DNA of 64,000 nt, taken from positions 111,503,968 to 111,567,967 of the forward strand of contig OU015491.1 of the NCBI GenBank assembly GCA_907164885.2, written 5' to 3'. The notes beneath the pieces were generated by a model. That model was not told where the DNA came from. It did not search any database and was given only the letters and a program-made list of their open reading frames with translations. Shown here in pieces: positions 43,280 to 55,280 of this stretch. Within the stretch, counting starts at the first letter, position 1. Each line of letters begins with the position of its first letter. Made by a program: the position numbers and the translations under genes. This DNA is from Dolomedes plantarius. Lineage: Eukaryota; Arthropoda; Arachnida; Araneae; Dolomedidae.

Positions 43280-46155
43280 TCAGCTGTTGGGCGACTGGGG
43301 TTTCGTTCCTTCACACAATTCAAAATTCTGTGCTGAATTAAAATATCGTAGCCTAGATGCATGAATTACGTCGACGTCTGTTTTCGTCAGTGGGTTTCGC
43401 TTATTAATTTCATATGTCACATCGGATAATTGTTTTGTGATTGTAAAAGGCCCCTCGTACGCTTGGGTTAGTTTGCGAGTGTTGGGGTAATGAAATGTCT
43501 CTATCATGACGGTATCACCTACTTTAAACGGGGAGTTTTTGAATTTTTTATCATACTGTACCTTGTTTTTCTGATGGTCAATGATAGTTTTTTCGTATGC
43601 AATCTCTCTCGCTCTATCTAAATCTGGGTAAATCTTAGTTTCAGCTAATGGAGAAATGTATGGGGAACATCCATATAATAGATATATTGGAGGGAATGAG
43701 GTAACTTGATGAGGGGTATTATTGTAATCTACGGTAACCTGTTCTAGAACTTTCGGCCAGGGTGTTTTCTGTGTATCCCCATTAATTTTACAGCGCATTC
43801 TTTGCATAATGGTGGCTCCTACTCTCTCCTGTTTCCCATTGCTTTCAGGCCTATGAGAAGCGGTCAAAATTTGTGATATATTGTGGTTTTTTAAGAAGTG
43901 TTTAAACTTGGTTGATGTGAATGCGGCGTTTCTGTCACTTAATAATTTCTTTGGTTTGTTAATCTGAAAAATTTGTTTTAAGCAATTAATGTATGTGTCT
44001 GTAGTTGAGGTGGTACTTGCGAATGTCCAGATGTATCTTGTGCTATGGTCCATTACACAATGTAGATATTTTTTCCTTGAATTATAATATCCTAGACCTC
44101 CGATAGTGTCAATAGACATTAATTCGAACGGTAGCTTTGCGGGAGGTAAAGCCTGTAATAATCCAAATCTCTTTTGATGTGATTTTTTGTTTAGCTGACA
44201 TATTTCACAATATTTTACATAATTCGCTATGTCAATAATAATAGTATCCCAATAATAAATAGGTGACAATATTTGTATCATTTTTTGGATCCCATGATGG
44301 CCAAATTGAAGATGTGCTGCTGTCAATAATTTCAACCGTAATGAAGTAGGAATAAATATTTTTGTCAAACCCTTTTTTTGGATAGTCACTACATTATCTC
44401 TTTTCTGAAATCTCGGATTATGGGTATTGTCTGCCTGTTGGTGTTCTTCTATTTCGTCTAATGTTATCAAATTGATTTGTTGTTGGACAAAGTGGGAAAT
44501 CGGCTGTCTACTCAAAAATCTGCTTCGTGATTGGTCGAACCCTTCTTATATTTTATGTCGTAGTCGTACATTGATAACTTTAGGGACCAGCGGAATAATC
44601 TTCCTGTTAAGTGTTTAATAGATTTCAGCCATACTAAGGCGGCATGGTCCGTGAAAATGGTGAATCTAGTTCCGTGCAGATAGCAGTGAAATTTCTCAAC
44701 AGAGTCAACAATCGCGAGACATTCAAGTTCCGAAGCACTGTAGTTCTTTTCATATGGTCTTAAACCTCGTGAATGATATGCAACAGGGTGTAGTGTTCCA
44801 TCAGGGTACTCCTGTTTTAGGACACATCCTATCCCCTCTCCTGAAGCATCCACAAATAATTTACAAGGGTAATTTGGATTATGTATGGTTAGAATCGGTT
44901 TGGAAATTAGTGACATTTTAAGTGTTTCGTACGCTTGTTGACGTTCGTCGTTCCAGTCCCATTTAACGTTCTTTTTTAATAACTCATTTAGGGGTTTTCT
45001 CAATTTAGCGTAATTTTTGATAAATTTGTTGTATACATTGACACTCCCTAAAAATCCTTGGAGTTGTTTTACGTTTTTTGGTGGAATTAATTTCTTGATA
45101 GTTTCTATGTTTGAATTATTTGGCGACATCGTACCCTCTCCAATCTCATATCCTAAAAAGGATATTTTCTTTTGCGCTAATTGGCACTTTGATAACTTTA
45201 ATTTAAGATTTTCTTGGACACAGATCTGGAATATTGCTCGGAGATGCTCTAAATGTTCTTCCATAGTATTTGAGAAAATGATTAAATCATCAAAGTAGTT
45301 CAGTGCGAAGTTAACTCTATGTTTGTTTAATATATGTCGCATGGTTCTTTGAAAAATCGCGGGAGAATTTTTAAACCCATAAGGCAATACCTGAAATTGA
45401 TATAACCCATAGTTGCAGGTGAAGGCTAATTTTTCTTGACTCCCCTCCTCTAAAGGAATGTGCCAGTAGGCTGAAGCAATATCTAGTGAGGAAAATATCC
45501 TAGCTGTACTCAATTGGTCCAAAAGGTGATCAATTCGGGGTATTGGCTCTCTGTCCGTTTTACATATCTCATTTAGTTTTCGGAAATCTATACATAGTCG
45601 GGTTTTTCCTTCTCCTCTCTTGTGGGCCAGGGTGACGGGGCTACTGTAAGGTCCATGTGAGGGTTTGATTATTTTATGTTTTAACAATTCGTCGATTTGG
45701 GTCTTAATTTCTAAATTGTCTTTTTGCGACGCTCTATAGGGCCTCAAAGCTATAGGTAATTCTGATGTGGTAATAATTCTAGCAGGCTCCATATTTACTC
45801 TCCCAATATCATATTTACTTTTAGCAAAAATACCAATAAACGATGACAATAGAGGAATGAGCTCCGACGATAGATTCATGTTAGCAAATTCAGGTAATTT
45901 ATCCTGAATGGCATTCTGAGTCTTAGAGTCTTCAGTCAAATCAAGTGTCTTCCTGATTTGCATAGACGTTTTTGGATGCTCATGTTCTCCATTGCCATTC
46001 GTTAGCATTATATCATCACAATTATTTTCAATACGACCATAATCTAATTTAGTACAGTTATTATCATCAGGATATTCATTTATCAATTTACTCGACTTAC
46101 ATATATCATCACACTCACTTATAACAGAACTATAATACTTTTTAGCACAAATCAT
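43280..46155 (-). pseudogene. pol: Gypsy pol, left copy (RT, RNase H, integrase), one frameshift
   Basis: Copies the element RNA into DNA and inserts it. RT has SSLDIASAYW (Asp about 225) and the active site NYFDD (about 287-290; Phe is uncommon at the second position). RNase H has LFVDASGEG, an ELECLAIVD helix and a later IFTDHAAL. After a break at the A-run 44514-44518 (one A fewer than in the right copy), integrase follows. It has an H-H-C-C zinc site with CEIC, a core of SIDTIGG, LSDRNAAF and NGKQER (Asp, Asp and Glu with 35 residues between the last two), and a GPFTI domain near its end. The frame is open upstream of the ATG at 46155 and overlaps the end of protease. Apart from the single-base gap it looks intact. 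Confidence 0.92.
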
Positions 46156-46327
46156 ATCATTAGAATTTTTAGTTACTCCCTTACTTGGGTTATATTGGTT
46201 ATCTACAATTTTATTAGAATTATAAAAATATTTCGTCTCTATGAATATGGTACTCTCGACATCCTCCTGACTCTCATTGTTATTATTATTCTTATTTTTT
46301 ATATTAGAATTGAGATGATATGAAACA

Positions 46328-46750
46328 TTATGATAACAACTCGATAATTTGTTGAGTAATATCTAGATTATCCTGATATACACTACAATCACTTAATTTA
46401 ATATTCAAGTTAAATAATTTCATATGTGGCAAAGATAATAAGATGTAATTCAAATGGGTATCTATAACATACACTTCAATAGTTTTGGTTAGATCACCTA
46501 TCGTAGCTTCTACACTGATAATTTTAACAATAACAATCTTACCTTGCGTTTGTTGCACTGTTTGCGGTTCCATGGGTCTTTCTTTATAGGTAAGTCCAGG
46601 TAGCCAAGATTTTGGCATGATTGTCACATTTGAACCTGTATCCAATAAACACGGAAAGTTCTTACTGTTTGATACTCGCAACATAGTCTTTAAGAATTGT
46701 CCGTTATCATCACTATGGTGGTTGACTGTCCGTTGCCTGGGAGGTGTCAT
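46328..46750 (-). CDS. Gypsy protease segment, left copy
   Basis: Retropepsin-type aspartic protease of about 140 residues. The catalytic motif LLDTGSNVTI is at about residues 35-44, and a hydrophobic YILLSLPHM stretch replaces the usual ILG turn. It lies in the same frame as gag, separated only by TGA CAT CTA before the ATG, so it is probably made by stop read-through rather than from this ATG. It ends in TAA, where pol overlaps in the +1 frame. Confidence 0.85.
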   Translation of the reverse strand: MTPPRQRTVNHHSDDNGQFLKTMLRVSNSKNFPCLLDTGSNVTIMPKSWLPGLTYKERPMEPQTVQQTQGKIVIVKIISVEATIGDLTKTIEVYVIDTHLNYILLSLPHMKLFNLNIKLSDCSVYQDNLDITQQIIELLS

Positions 46751-46756
46751 TAGATG

Positions 46757-47899
46757 TCAGGCGGATCTGCACATCCTCGCCAAATGTCCGGCCTTTCCGC
46801 ATCTGTAACATAACCTTTGTGTATTATCTCGAGTTGATAATCTATTTAATTGTGGCGGTCGTGGGGATGAGTAGTTATTAGGTGTGTAGTTGTTAGGTGT
46901 AGTCTGACTCCAAGGTCTCGTTCCATTTTCTTCAGCTCTCGGGGAATAACGAGGTGGCTTCTTCCAGTTTTGCGTCAAAACATTCTTTGGTTTAAAAACC
47001 TCAGCAGTTGGGTTCAGGAACGTCGGAGGTTTTAGATTTTCTCGAATTCTTAGTTCCTCATCTATAAAATCCAGCATTTCTTCGGTTTTTCGATTTTTCT
47101 GCCCTTTGCTTCTCTCGTATAATAGGAGAATTTCCTCTGGGAAAATAGTCCTGATCTTTGCATTTATTACTTCATTGTCCTGGTTCACTTCTAAGTTCTT
47201 TAAGCTGCGTAGGTGTGTATATAATTCCGTGATGCTTGTTCTCAGGGCGGGAAGGTCGTTGGAATCTTTTATCGGGCGGATGGCTAATATTTTTTGAATG
47301 TGGTGATCAATAGTTCTATCGGTATTCTCGTATCTCTTCTTTAATATTTGTATTATATCCGGGTAGTTTTCAGCTGTCACTGCGAATCCGGCTATTGTTT
47401 TGGCTGCCTCTCCATCCAAAAGAGAGATTAAATAATTTAATTTTTCCACTCGGGATAATTCTTTCCGGTTGTTGATGGTGGATTCAATGTTTGCCAAAAA
47501 CGACATCCAAGTGGTTATGTCTCCGTGAAATTTTTTAGTTCTATTTTTGGCAATTTTGCGGTGATGGGTTTCGTATCTTTAGTAGAGAGATTGTCAGTTG
47601 ATTTGTCTTCCAGGATTTCCTTCTCTTGTGTTATTTCAATAATCCTATGTATGGTTTCAAGTATTTTAGTTTGGTAGGTCTCTGAGCTTTCCATATCCGT
47701 ATCTAGTTCTCCTTCTTCCGTTATCATGCTTGCAACGTTTTTATCCAAATCATATAATTCTTGCCGCTTCATTCCAGTTGATCCTTTAGTGCATGTAATT
47801 TACTTTTATATCCTGGCTGTTGTTGAATTTCTTCGAATTGTTTAATTAGTCGAGAAACAGAGCCCTCTGAGCTTTTCTTGTTCTCTTCAGAACTTCCAT
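46757..47899 (-). pseudogene. gag: Gypsy gag, left copy, with one-base frame breaks
   Basis: Structural protein that packages element RNA. It has an N-terminal Lys/Glu-rich segment, a central capsid-like region with LPKIEL near its start that resembles the DUF1759 family, and a C-terminal CCHC knuckle (CYRCGKAGHLARMC). Compared with the right copy it has five one-base changes in homopolymers (near 47486, 47496, 47531, 47772 and 47864). Together they remove three bases and break the frame. All are of the type made by long-read assembly. Confidence 0.88.
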
Positions 47900-48153
47900 C
47901 TTCTAAAAAACTAAACTGTCTTTCAACTATATTATCAGTGAGTTATCGCCGCAATCTCTTCCTTCGTAATGTGGGTGACACATGATACCCTGCTCGGTTC
48001 GGTGTGGGGAATTGGGAAGCAAGGCTCGTCCGCCATGTTTGTCCTTCTTGTCTTCTATTGCCTTAAAAATGCATATAAGTCCATTTAATCAATTTGGTTT
48101 CTTCTTATTAAAGTCCATTAGGTTTCCTTCGCAAAGTAACTATCCTGTCGGCT
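47900..48153 (-). other. Gypsy 5' untranslated leader, left copy
   Basis: 254 bp between LTR 2 and the gag start. Directly after the LTR the minus strand reads AGCCGACAGGATAGTTAC. This does not begin with the TGG expected of a primer site for a tRNA 3' end. Confidence 0.65.
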
Positions 48154-48751
48154 TGTGACATTCCACCCCTGATTCCATAACACACACAGTAAGCAAGACG
48201 AGGCAGAGTTCTATAAAATTGCAGTTCTTTATTTCACAGTAGTTGGGAACGGATATCAGAGCGCCCTTCTAGCATGACGCTGAACATACAAGTCTTTTCA
48301 CATACACAGCCAACAACAGAATAATCCTGCTCTCTTAGTCAGGGGCTGTACCAAAGTCAGCGACTGTTTACATGAACACAGATGTTTTTCGTGGGTGGTA
48401 TACTACTATAAGAAGCACATTGGGTGCGCTTTATCTTTATGATATTGTTTGACACTTTTGATCCTTTATCTCTGGCACCTGCAGCCATTATCTCTGAGAT
48501 ATTGTGAACTGCGGATTTTAGATGACTAGAGACGGGGTTTGGGTTACTCCTTCTGGGCGGCATGGCTAATAATCCTATCAACTGAAAAGAATTTATTGTG
48601 TTATTTTCCCCACTGGAATTTGCAGATGTTCACTTGCTTTGGGGTGGGCTATTCCTGAGAGAAAGGGTCCTCTCTTACAGATGTGGGACCCGAATTATAG
48701 AAATAGACGAGATTCAACTTATAATGTCAAGATTCAACTTATAATGTCACA
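48154..48751 (-). repeat. LTR 2 (shared middle LTR)
   Basis: 598 bp. It serves as the 5' LTR of the left copy and the 3' LTR of the right copy. No difference from LTR 1 was noticed. Confidence 0.95.
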
Positions 48752-48764
48752 TCCCCCCTCCCAA
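48752..48764 (-). other. Polypurine tract, right copy
   Basis: Same GGGAGGGGGGA next to LTR 2 as next to LTR 1. Confidence 0.85.
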
Positions 48765-50403
48765 GAGGCTATCATCCTATGCCTGCATAGGGTGAGAGAC
48801 ACCTGAGTGTGAGTATGTTGGGACCTCACCTAATTCACTCTGCAAGATCAACATTATAAGTTTTACTACTTCAATTTTTAAGTTAAGTCATAATCGATAT
48901 AAAACTCTTGATCTGCAGTATCAAGCTCTTTATATCGACATACGTTAGCTGGAATTATAAATCTTTCCGTCCCTCTGGGGAAGTTCTCCACCTATCTAAA
49001 TTCCTCCATCTCCAGTCATCGTGTTCAATACCATAACAATACAATTACTTGTCCTCAAATTAATAGGTGCACAATTACAACAATAGTCTAATAGTAATTA
49101 AAAAGTACATAATTATAACAATATTAGTGGGAGAATAAAATAATAAGGTAATATACTAGTATAGCCATGAAAAGAATAACATATAAATGGCAAGTGATAT
49201 GGCATAATTGAATCTCTCTGCAAATACATCAATAGTCTGGTAATAATTATGAATAAAATAAGGTATAAGATAATATAATGGTATAGCCATGAAAAGAATA
49301 ACATAGAAATGGTAATGGATATGGCTTAATTGAATCTCCATGCAGATACATTATACCGAAAATCAGTTCTAATTCAATAGTAATCTACATGAAATCATAC
49401 ACAAAAACAATTCAATTCTGATACTTGTAAATCAATGCTAAATCAATACACAGAAATGATACGTTAAATACTTCAATTCAGGTAAACGTAACTCAACATT
49501 AATTAAATAGGAAAACATATTGACAATCACGCACTAAATTAGTTCAATTCAGAAAAATATAACTCAATACTATTTACACTTCTAGAGCACTGGTTTACCT
49601 CGGATAATAATTACTATTTATACATTCACAATAATGCCAGTATGATCATAAAATAGATAATATGATAATAGTGCGTAATAATGAAAAAGAAATAACAGGT
49701 GATATAATATAATAAAATCCTTACTAAGACACAAATATATCATATGAACACAATGCTTTTTACAATTATTAGATTATTCATCTCTTTCATTCCACTTAAA
49801 TTCTCTCATGTTTTTTAATTCACTATATTCTTTAATACAGGGGAATAACTTCTATTTTTCTTAATCTCAAGATCTCTTTCCTATACTCTTTTAGATCTCT
49901 ACATTGAGCGAAAATTAATCCTTTCACCCTTCCAGTATTCATTTCTCTCAAGCTCAATTTTTCAACTACCTTATCCTTCTAACCTAGCTGTGGTGTTCTG
50001 ACTTATGATGACATCTGCTAATCAGAGTACTAATTTCTCATGATAGCTTGTCTTTGAATAAGTCTGTCCTATTTAAATGAATTTAAGATTCTACTGAAAG
50101 GTACAAATTTCCTCCTTCCATTTTTTCCTTAAATCCATAATTTAAAAATAATAAAATAATTCTGACAACTTCAGCTAGTTTGGTTAAGGTATAATCATTA
50201 TTCGTCTCTTTTTACACACTCAAAGGAATCGGGGACTCGCTCTTTCACCTCCCCCTCTAAAACACTACTCGTCGTTTGACCTACTTCTGTTGGGTGGGGT
50301 CAGGGTTCACACTGTTACTCCTAGCACGCTCGGGTTGTTTATCCGCTATCAGCTGTTTGGCGACTGGGGTTTCTTTTCGCCTCTCTAGGTTGTTTATCTG
50401 CTA
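48765..50403. other. Long noncoding tail of the Gypsy element, right copy
   Basis: Copy of 41642-43279 with the same internal duplications. Differences noticed include one extra C near 49600 and one substitution near 49885. No gene recognised. Confidence 0.7.
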
Positions 50404-53279
50404 TCAGCTGTTGGGCGACTGGGGTTTCGTTCCTTCACACAATTCAAAATTCTGTGCTGAATTAAAATATCGTAGCCTAGATGCATGAATTACGTCGACG
50501 TCTGTTTTCGTCAGTGGGTTTCGCTTATTAATTTCATATGTCACATCGGATAATTGTTTTGTGATTGTAAAAGGCCCCTCGTACGCTTGGGTTAGTTTGC
50601 GAGTGTTGGGGGTAATGAAATGTCTCTATCATGACGGTATCACCTACTTTAAACGGGGAGTTTTTGAATTTTTTATCATACTGTACCTTGTTTTTCTGAT
50701 GGTCAATGATAGTTTTTTCGTATGCAATCTCTCTCGCTCTATCTAAATCTGGGTAAATCTTAGTTTCAGCTAATGGAGAAATGTATGGGGAACATCCATA
50801 TAATAGATATATTGGAGGGAATGAGGTAACTTGATGAGGGGTATTATTGTAATCTACGGTAACCTGTTCTAGAACTTTCGGCCAGGGTGTTTTCTGTGTA
50901 TCCCCATTAATTTTACAGCGCATTCTTTGCATAATGGTGGCTCCTACTCTCTCCTGTTTCCCATTGCTTTCAGGCCTATGAGAAGCGGTCAAATTTGTGA
51001 TATATTGTGGTTTTTTAAGAAGTGTTTAAACTTGGTTGATGTGAATGCGGCGTTTCTGTCACTTAATAATTTCTTTGGTTTGTTAATCTGAAAAATTTGT
51101 TTTAAGCAATTAATGTATGTGTCTGTAGTTGAGGTGGTACTTGCGAATGTCCAGATGTATCTTGTGCTATGGTCCATTACACAATGTAGATATTTTTTCC
51201 TTGAATTATAATATCCTAGACCTCCGATAGTGTCAATAGACATTAATTCGAACGGTAGCTTTGCGGGAGGTAAAGCCTGTAATAATCCAAATCTCTTTTG
51301 ATGTGATTTTTTGTTTAGCTGACATATTTCACAATATTTTACATAATTCGCTATGTCAATAATAATAGTATCCCAATAATAAATAGGTGACAATATTTGT
51401 ATCATTTTTTGGATCCCATGATGGCCAAATTGAAGATGTGCTGCTGTCAATAATTTCAACCGTAATGAAGTAGGAATAAATATTTTTGTCAAACCCTTTT
51501 TTTGGATAGTCACTACATTATCTCTTTTCTGAAATCTCGGATTATGGGTATTGTCTGCCTGTTGGTGTTCTTCTATTTCGTCTAATGTTATCAAATTGAT
51601 TTGTTGTTGGACAAAGTGGGAAATCGGCTGTCTACTCAAAAAATCTGCTTCGTGATTGGTCGAACCCTTCTTATATTTTATGTCGTAGTCGTACATTGAT
51701 AACTTTAGGGACCAGCGGAATAATCTTCCTGTTAAGTGTTTAATAGATTTCAGCCATACTAAGGCGGCATGGTCCGTGAAAATGGTGAATCTAGTTCCGT
51801 GCAGATAGCAGTGAAATTTCTCAACAGAGTCAACAATCGCGAGACATTCAAGTTCCGAAGCACTGTAGTTCTTTTCATATGGTCTTAAACCTCGTGAATG
51901 ATATGCTACAGGGTGTAGTGTTCCATCAGGGTACTCCTGTTTTAGGACACATCCTATCCCCTCTCCTGAAGCATCCACAAATAATTTACAAGGGTAATTT
52001 GGATTATGTATGGTTAGAATCGGTTTGGAAATTAGTGACATTTTAAGTGTTTCGTACGCTTGTTGACGTTCGTCGTTCCAGTCCCATTTAACGTTCTTTT
52101 TTAATAACTCATTTAGGGGTTTTCTCAATTTAGCGTAATTTTTGATAAATTTGTTGTATACATTGACACTCCCTAAAAATCCTTGGAGTTGTTTTACGTT
52201 TTTGGTGGAATTAATTTCTTGATAGTTTCTATGTTTGAATTATTTGGCGACATCGTACCCTCTCCAATCTCATATCCTAAAAAGGATATTTTCTTTTGCG
52301 CTAATTGGCACTTTGATAACTTTAATTTAAGATTTTCTTGGACACAGATCTGGAATATTGCTCGGAGATGCTCTAAATGTTCTTCCATAGTATTTGAGAA
52401 AATGATTAAATCATCAAAGTAGTTCAGTGCGAAGTTAACTCTATGTTTGTTTAATATATGTCGCATGGTTCTTTGAAAAATCGCGGGAGAATTTTTAAAC
52501 CCATAAGGCAATACCTGAAATTGATATAACCCATAGTTGCAGGTGAAGGCTAATTTTTCTTGACTCCCCTCCTCTAAAGGAATGTGCCAGTAGGCTGAAG
52601 CAATATCTAGTGAGGAAAATATCCTAGCTGTACTCAATTGGTCCAAAAGGTGATCAATTCGGGGTATTGGCTCTCTGTCCGTTTTACATATCTCATTTAG
52701 TTTTCGGAAATCTATACATAGTCGGGTTTTTCCTTCTCCTCTCTTGTGGGCCAGGGTGACGGGGCTACTGTAAGGTCCATGTGAGGGTTTGATTATTTTA
52801 TGTTTTAACAATTCGTCGATTTGGGTCTTAATTTCTAAATTGTCTTTTTGCGACGCTCTATAGGGCCTCAAAGCTATAGGTAATTCTGATGTGGTAATAA
52901 TTCTAGCAGGCTCCATATTTACTCTCCCAATATCATATTTACTTTTAGCAAAAATACCAATAAACGATGACAATAGAGGAATGAGCTCCGACGATAGATT
53001 CATGTTAGCAAATTCAGGTAATTTATCCTGAATGGCATTCTGAGTCTTAGAGTCTTCAGTCAAATCAAGTGTCTTCCTGATTTGCATAGACGTTTTTGGA
53101 TGCTCATGTTCTCCATTGCCATTCGTTAGCATTATATCATCACAATTATTTTCAATACGACCATAATCTAATTTAGTACAGTTATTATCATCAGGATATT
53201 CATTTATCAATTTACTCGACTTACATATATCATCACACTCACTTATAACAGAACTATAATACTTTTTAGCACAAATCAT
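50404..53279 (-). pseudogene. pol: Gypsy pol, right copy, three one-base frame breaks
   Basis: Same domains as the left copy. RNase H and integrase are joined here without the break present in the left copy (A-run 51638-51643). Breaks occur instead at a T-run (52199-52203, one T fewer than the left copy), an A-run (50991-50993, one A fewer) and a G-run (50608-50612, one G more). These split the RT region from its C-terminal part and cut integrase in two places. Each break lies where the left copy is open. Confidence 0.9.
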
Positions 53280-53451
53280 ATCATTAGAATTTTTAGTTAC
53301 TCCCTTACTTGGGTTATATTGGTTATCTACAATTTTATTAGAATTATAAAAATATTTCGTCTCTATGAATATGGTACTCTCGACATCCTCCTGACTCTCA
53401 TTGTTATTATTATTCTTATTTTTTATATTAGAATTGAGATGATATGAAACA

Positions 53452-53874
53452 TTATGATAACAACTCGATAATTTGTTGAGTAATATCTAGATTATCCTGA
53501 TATACACTACAATCACTTAATTTAATATTCAAGTTAAATAATTTCATATGTGGCAAAGATAATAAGATGTAATTCAAATGGGTATCTATAACATACACTT
53601 CAATAGTTTTGGTTAGATCACCTATCGTAGCTTCTACACTGATAATTTTAACAATAACAATCTTACCTTGCGTTTGTTGCACTGTTTGCGGTTCCATGGG
53701 TCTTTCTTTATAGGTAAGTCCAGGTAGCCAAGATTTTGGCATGATTGTCACATTTGAACCTGTATCCAATAAACACGGAAAGTTCTTACTGTTTGATACT
53801 CGCAACATAGTCTTTAAGAATTGTCCGTTATCATCACTATGGTGGTTGACTGTCCGTTGCCTGGGAGGTGTCAT
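53452..53874 (-). CDS. Gypsy protease segment, right copy
   Basis: Identical in reading to the left copy, with the LLDTGSNVTI active site. In frame with gag after the TGA at 53881-53883. The +1 pol frame opens at 53486 after a TAG and overlaps the last 35 nt of protease, a plausible +1 frameshift window. Confidence 0.85.
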   Translation of the reverse strand: MTPPRQRTVNHHSDDNGQFLKTMLRVSNSKNFPCLLDTGSNVTIMPKSWLPGLTYKERPMEPQTVQQTQGKIVIVKIISVEATIGDLTKTIEVYVIDTHLNYILLSLPHMKLFNLNIKLSDCSVYQDNLDITQQIIELLS

Positions 53875-53880
53875 TAGATG

Positions 53881-55026
53881 TCAGGCGGATCTGCACATCC
53901 TCGCCAAATGTCCGGCCTTTCCGCATCTGTAACATAACCTTTGTGTATTATCTCGAGTTGATAATCTATTTAATTGTGGCGGTCGTGGGGATGAGTAGTT
54001 ATTAGGTGTGTAGTTGTTAGGTGTAGTCTGACTCCAAGGTCTCGTTCCATTTTCTTCAGCTCTCGGGGAATAACGAGGTGGCTTCTTCCAGTTTTGCGTC
54101 AAAACATTCTTTGGTTTAAAAACCTCAGCAGTTGGGTTCAGGAACGTCGGAGGTTTTAGATTTTCTCGAATTCTTAGTTCCTCATCTATAAAATCCAGCA
54201 TTTCTTCGGTTTTTCGATTTTTCTGCCCTTTGCTTCTCTCGTATAATAGGAGAATTTCCTCTGGGAAAATAGTCCTGATCTTTGCATTTATTACTTCATT
54301 GTCCTGGTTCACTTCTAAGTTCTTTAAGCTGCGTAGGTGTGTATATAATTCCGTGATGCTTGTTCTCAGGGCGGGAAGGTCGTTGGAATCTTTTATCGGG
54401 CGGATGGCTAATATTTTTTGAATGTGGTGATCAATAGTTCTATCGGTATTCTCGTATCTCTTCTTTAATATTTGTATTATATCCGGGTAGTTTTCAGCTG
54501 TCACTGCGAATCCGGCTATTGTTTTGGCTGCCTCTCCATCCAAAAGAGAGATTAAATAATTTAATTTTTCCACTCGGGATAATTCTTTCCGGTTGTTGAT
54601 GGTGGATTCAAATGTTTGCCAAAACGACATCCAAGTGGTTATGTCTCCGTGAAATTTTTTTAGTTCTATTTTTGGCAATTTTGCGGTGATGGGTTTCGTA
54701 TCTTTAGTAGAGAGATTGTCAGTTGATTTGTCTTCCAGGATTTCCTTCTCTTGTGTTATTTCAATAATCCTATGTATGGTTTCAAGTATTTTAGTTTGGT
54801 AGGTCTCTGAGCTTTCCATATCCGTATCTAGTTCTCCTTCTTCCGTTATCATGCTTGCAACGTTTTTATCCAAATCATATAATTCTTGCCGCTTCATTTC
54901 CAGTTGATCCTTTAGTGCATGTAATTTACTTTTATATCCTGGCTGTTGTTGAATTTCTTCGAATTGTTTAATTAGTCGAGAAACAGAGCCCCTCTGAGCT
55001 TTTCTTGTTCTCTTCAGAACTTCCAT
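53881..55026 (-). CDS. gag: Gypsy gag, right copy, intact
   Basis: 381 residues, uninterrupted. A basic N-terminus (MEVLKRTRKAQRGSV) is followed by a coiled-coil-like charged segment to about residue 110. A capsid-like region (about 110-290) has LPKIELKKFHGDITTWMSFW and LSRVEKLNYLISLL. These are hallmarks of DUF1759, best known from BEL/Pao elements. A Pro/Asn-rich linker and a CCHC knuckle (CX2CX4HX4C) near residues 363-376 finish the protein. It ends three residues after the knuckle at TGA, in the protease frame. The start is the first ATG after the leader. Confidence 0.92.
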   Translation of the reverse strand: MEVLKRTRKAQRGSVSRLIKQFEEIQQQPGYKSKLHALKDQLEMKRQELYDLDKNVASMITEEGELDTDMESSETYQTKILETIHRIIEITQEKEILEDKSTDNLSTKDTKPITAKLPKIELKKFHGDITTWMSFWQTFESTINNRKELSRVEKLNYLISLLDGEAAKTIAGFAVTAENYPDIIQILKKRYENTDRTIDHHIQKILAIRPIKDSNDLPALRTSITELYTHLRSLKNLEVNQDNEVINAKIRTIFPEEILLLYERSKGQKNRKTEEMLDFIDEELRIRENLKPPTFLNPTAEVFKPKNVLTQNWKKPPRYSPRAEENGTRPWSQTTPNNYTPNNYSSPRPPQLNRLSTRDNTQRLCYRCGKAGHLARMCRSA

Positions 55027-55280
55027 CTTCTAAAAAACTAAACTGTCTTTCAACTATATTATCAGTGAGTTATCGCCGCAATCTCTTCCTTCGTAATGTG
55101 GGTGACACATGATACCCTGCTCGGTTCGGTGTGGGGAATTGGGAAGCAAGGCTCGTCCGCCATGTTTGTCCTTCTTGTCTTCTATTGCCTTAAAAATGCA
55201 TATAAGTCCATTTAATCAATTTGGTTTCTTCTTATTAAAGTCCATTAGGTTTCCTTCGCAAAGTAACTATCCTGTCGGCT
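55027..55280 (-). other. Gypsy 5' untranslated leader, right copy
   Basis: Same leader as 47900-48153, again with no canonical TGG primer site next to the LTR. Confidence 0.65.

Noticed and set aside
43152..43364. 70-residue plus-strand frame in the Gypsy tail
   Set aside because: Antisense to the integrase end and built from the duplicated CTATCAGCTGTT block. No independent support.
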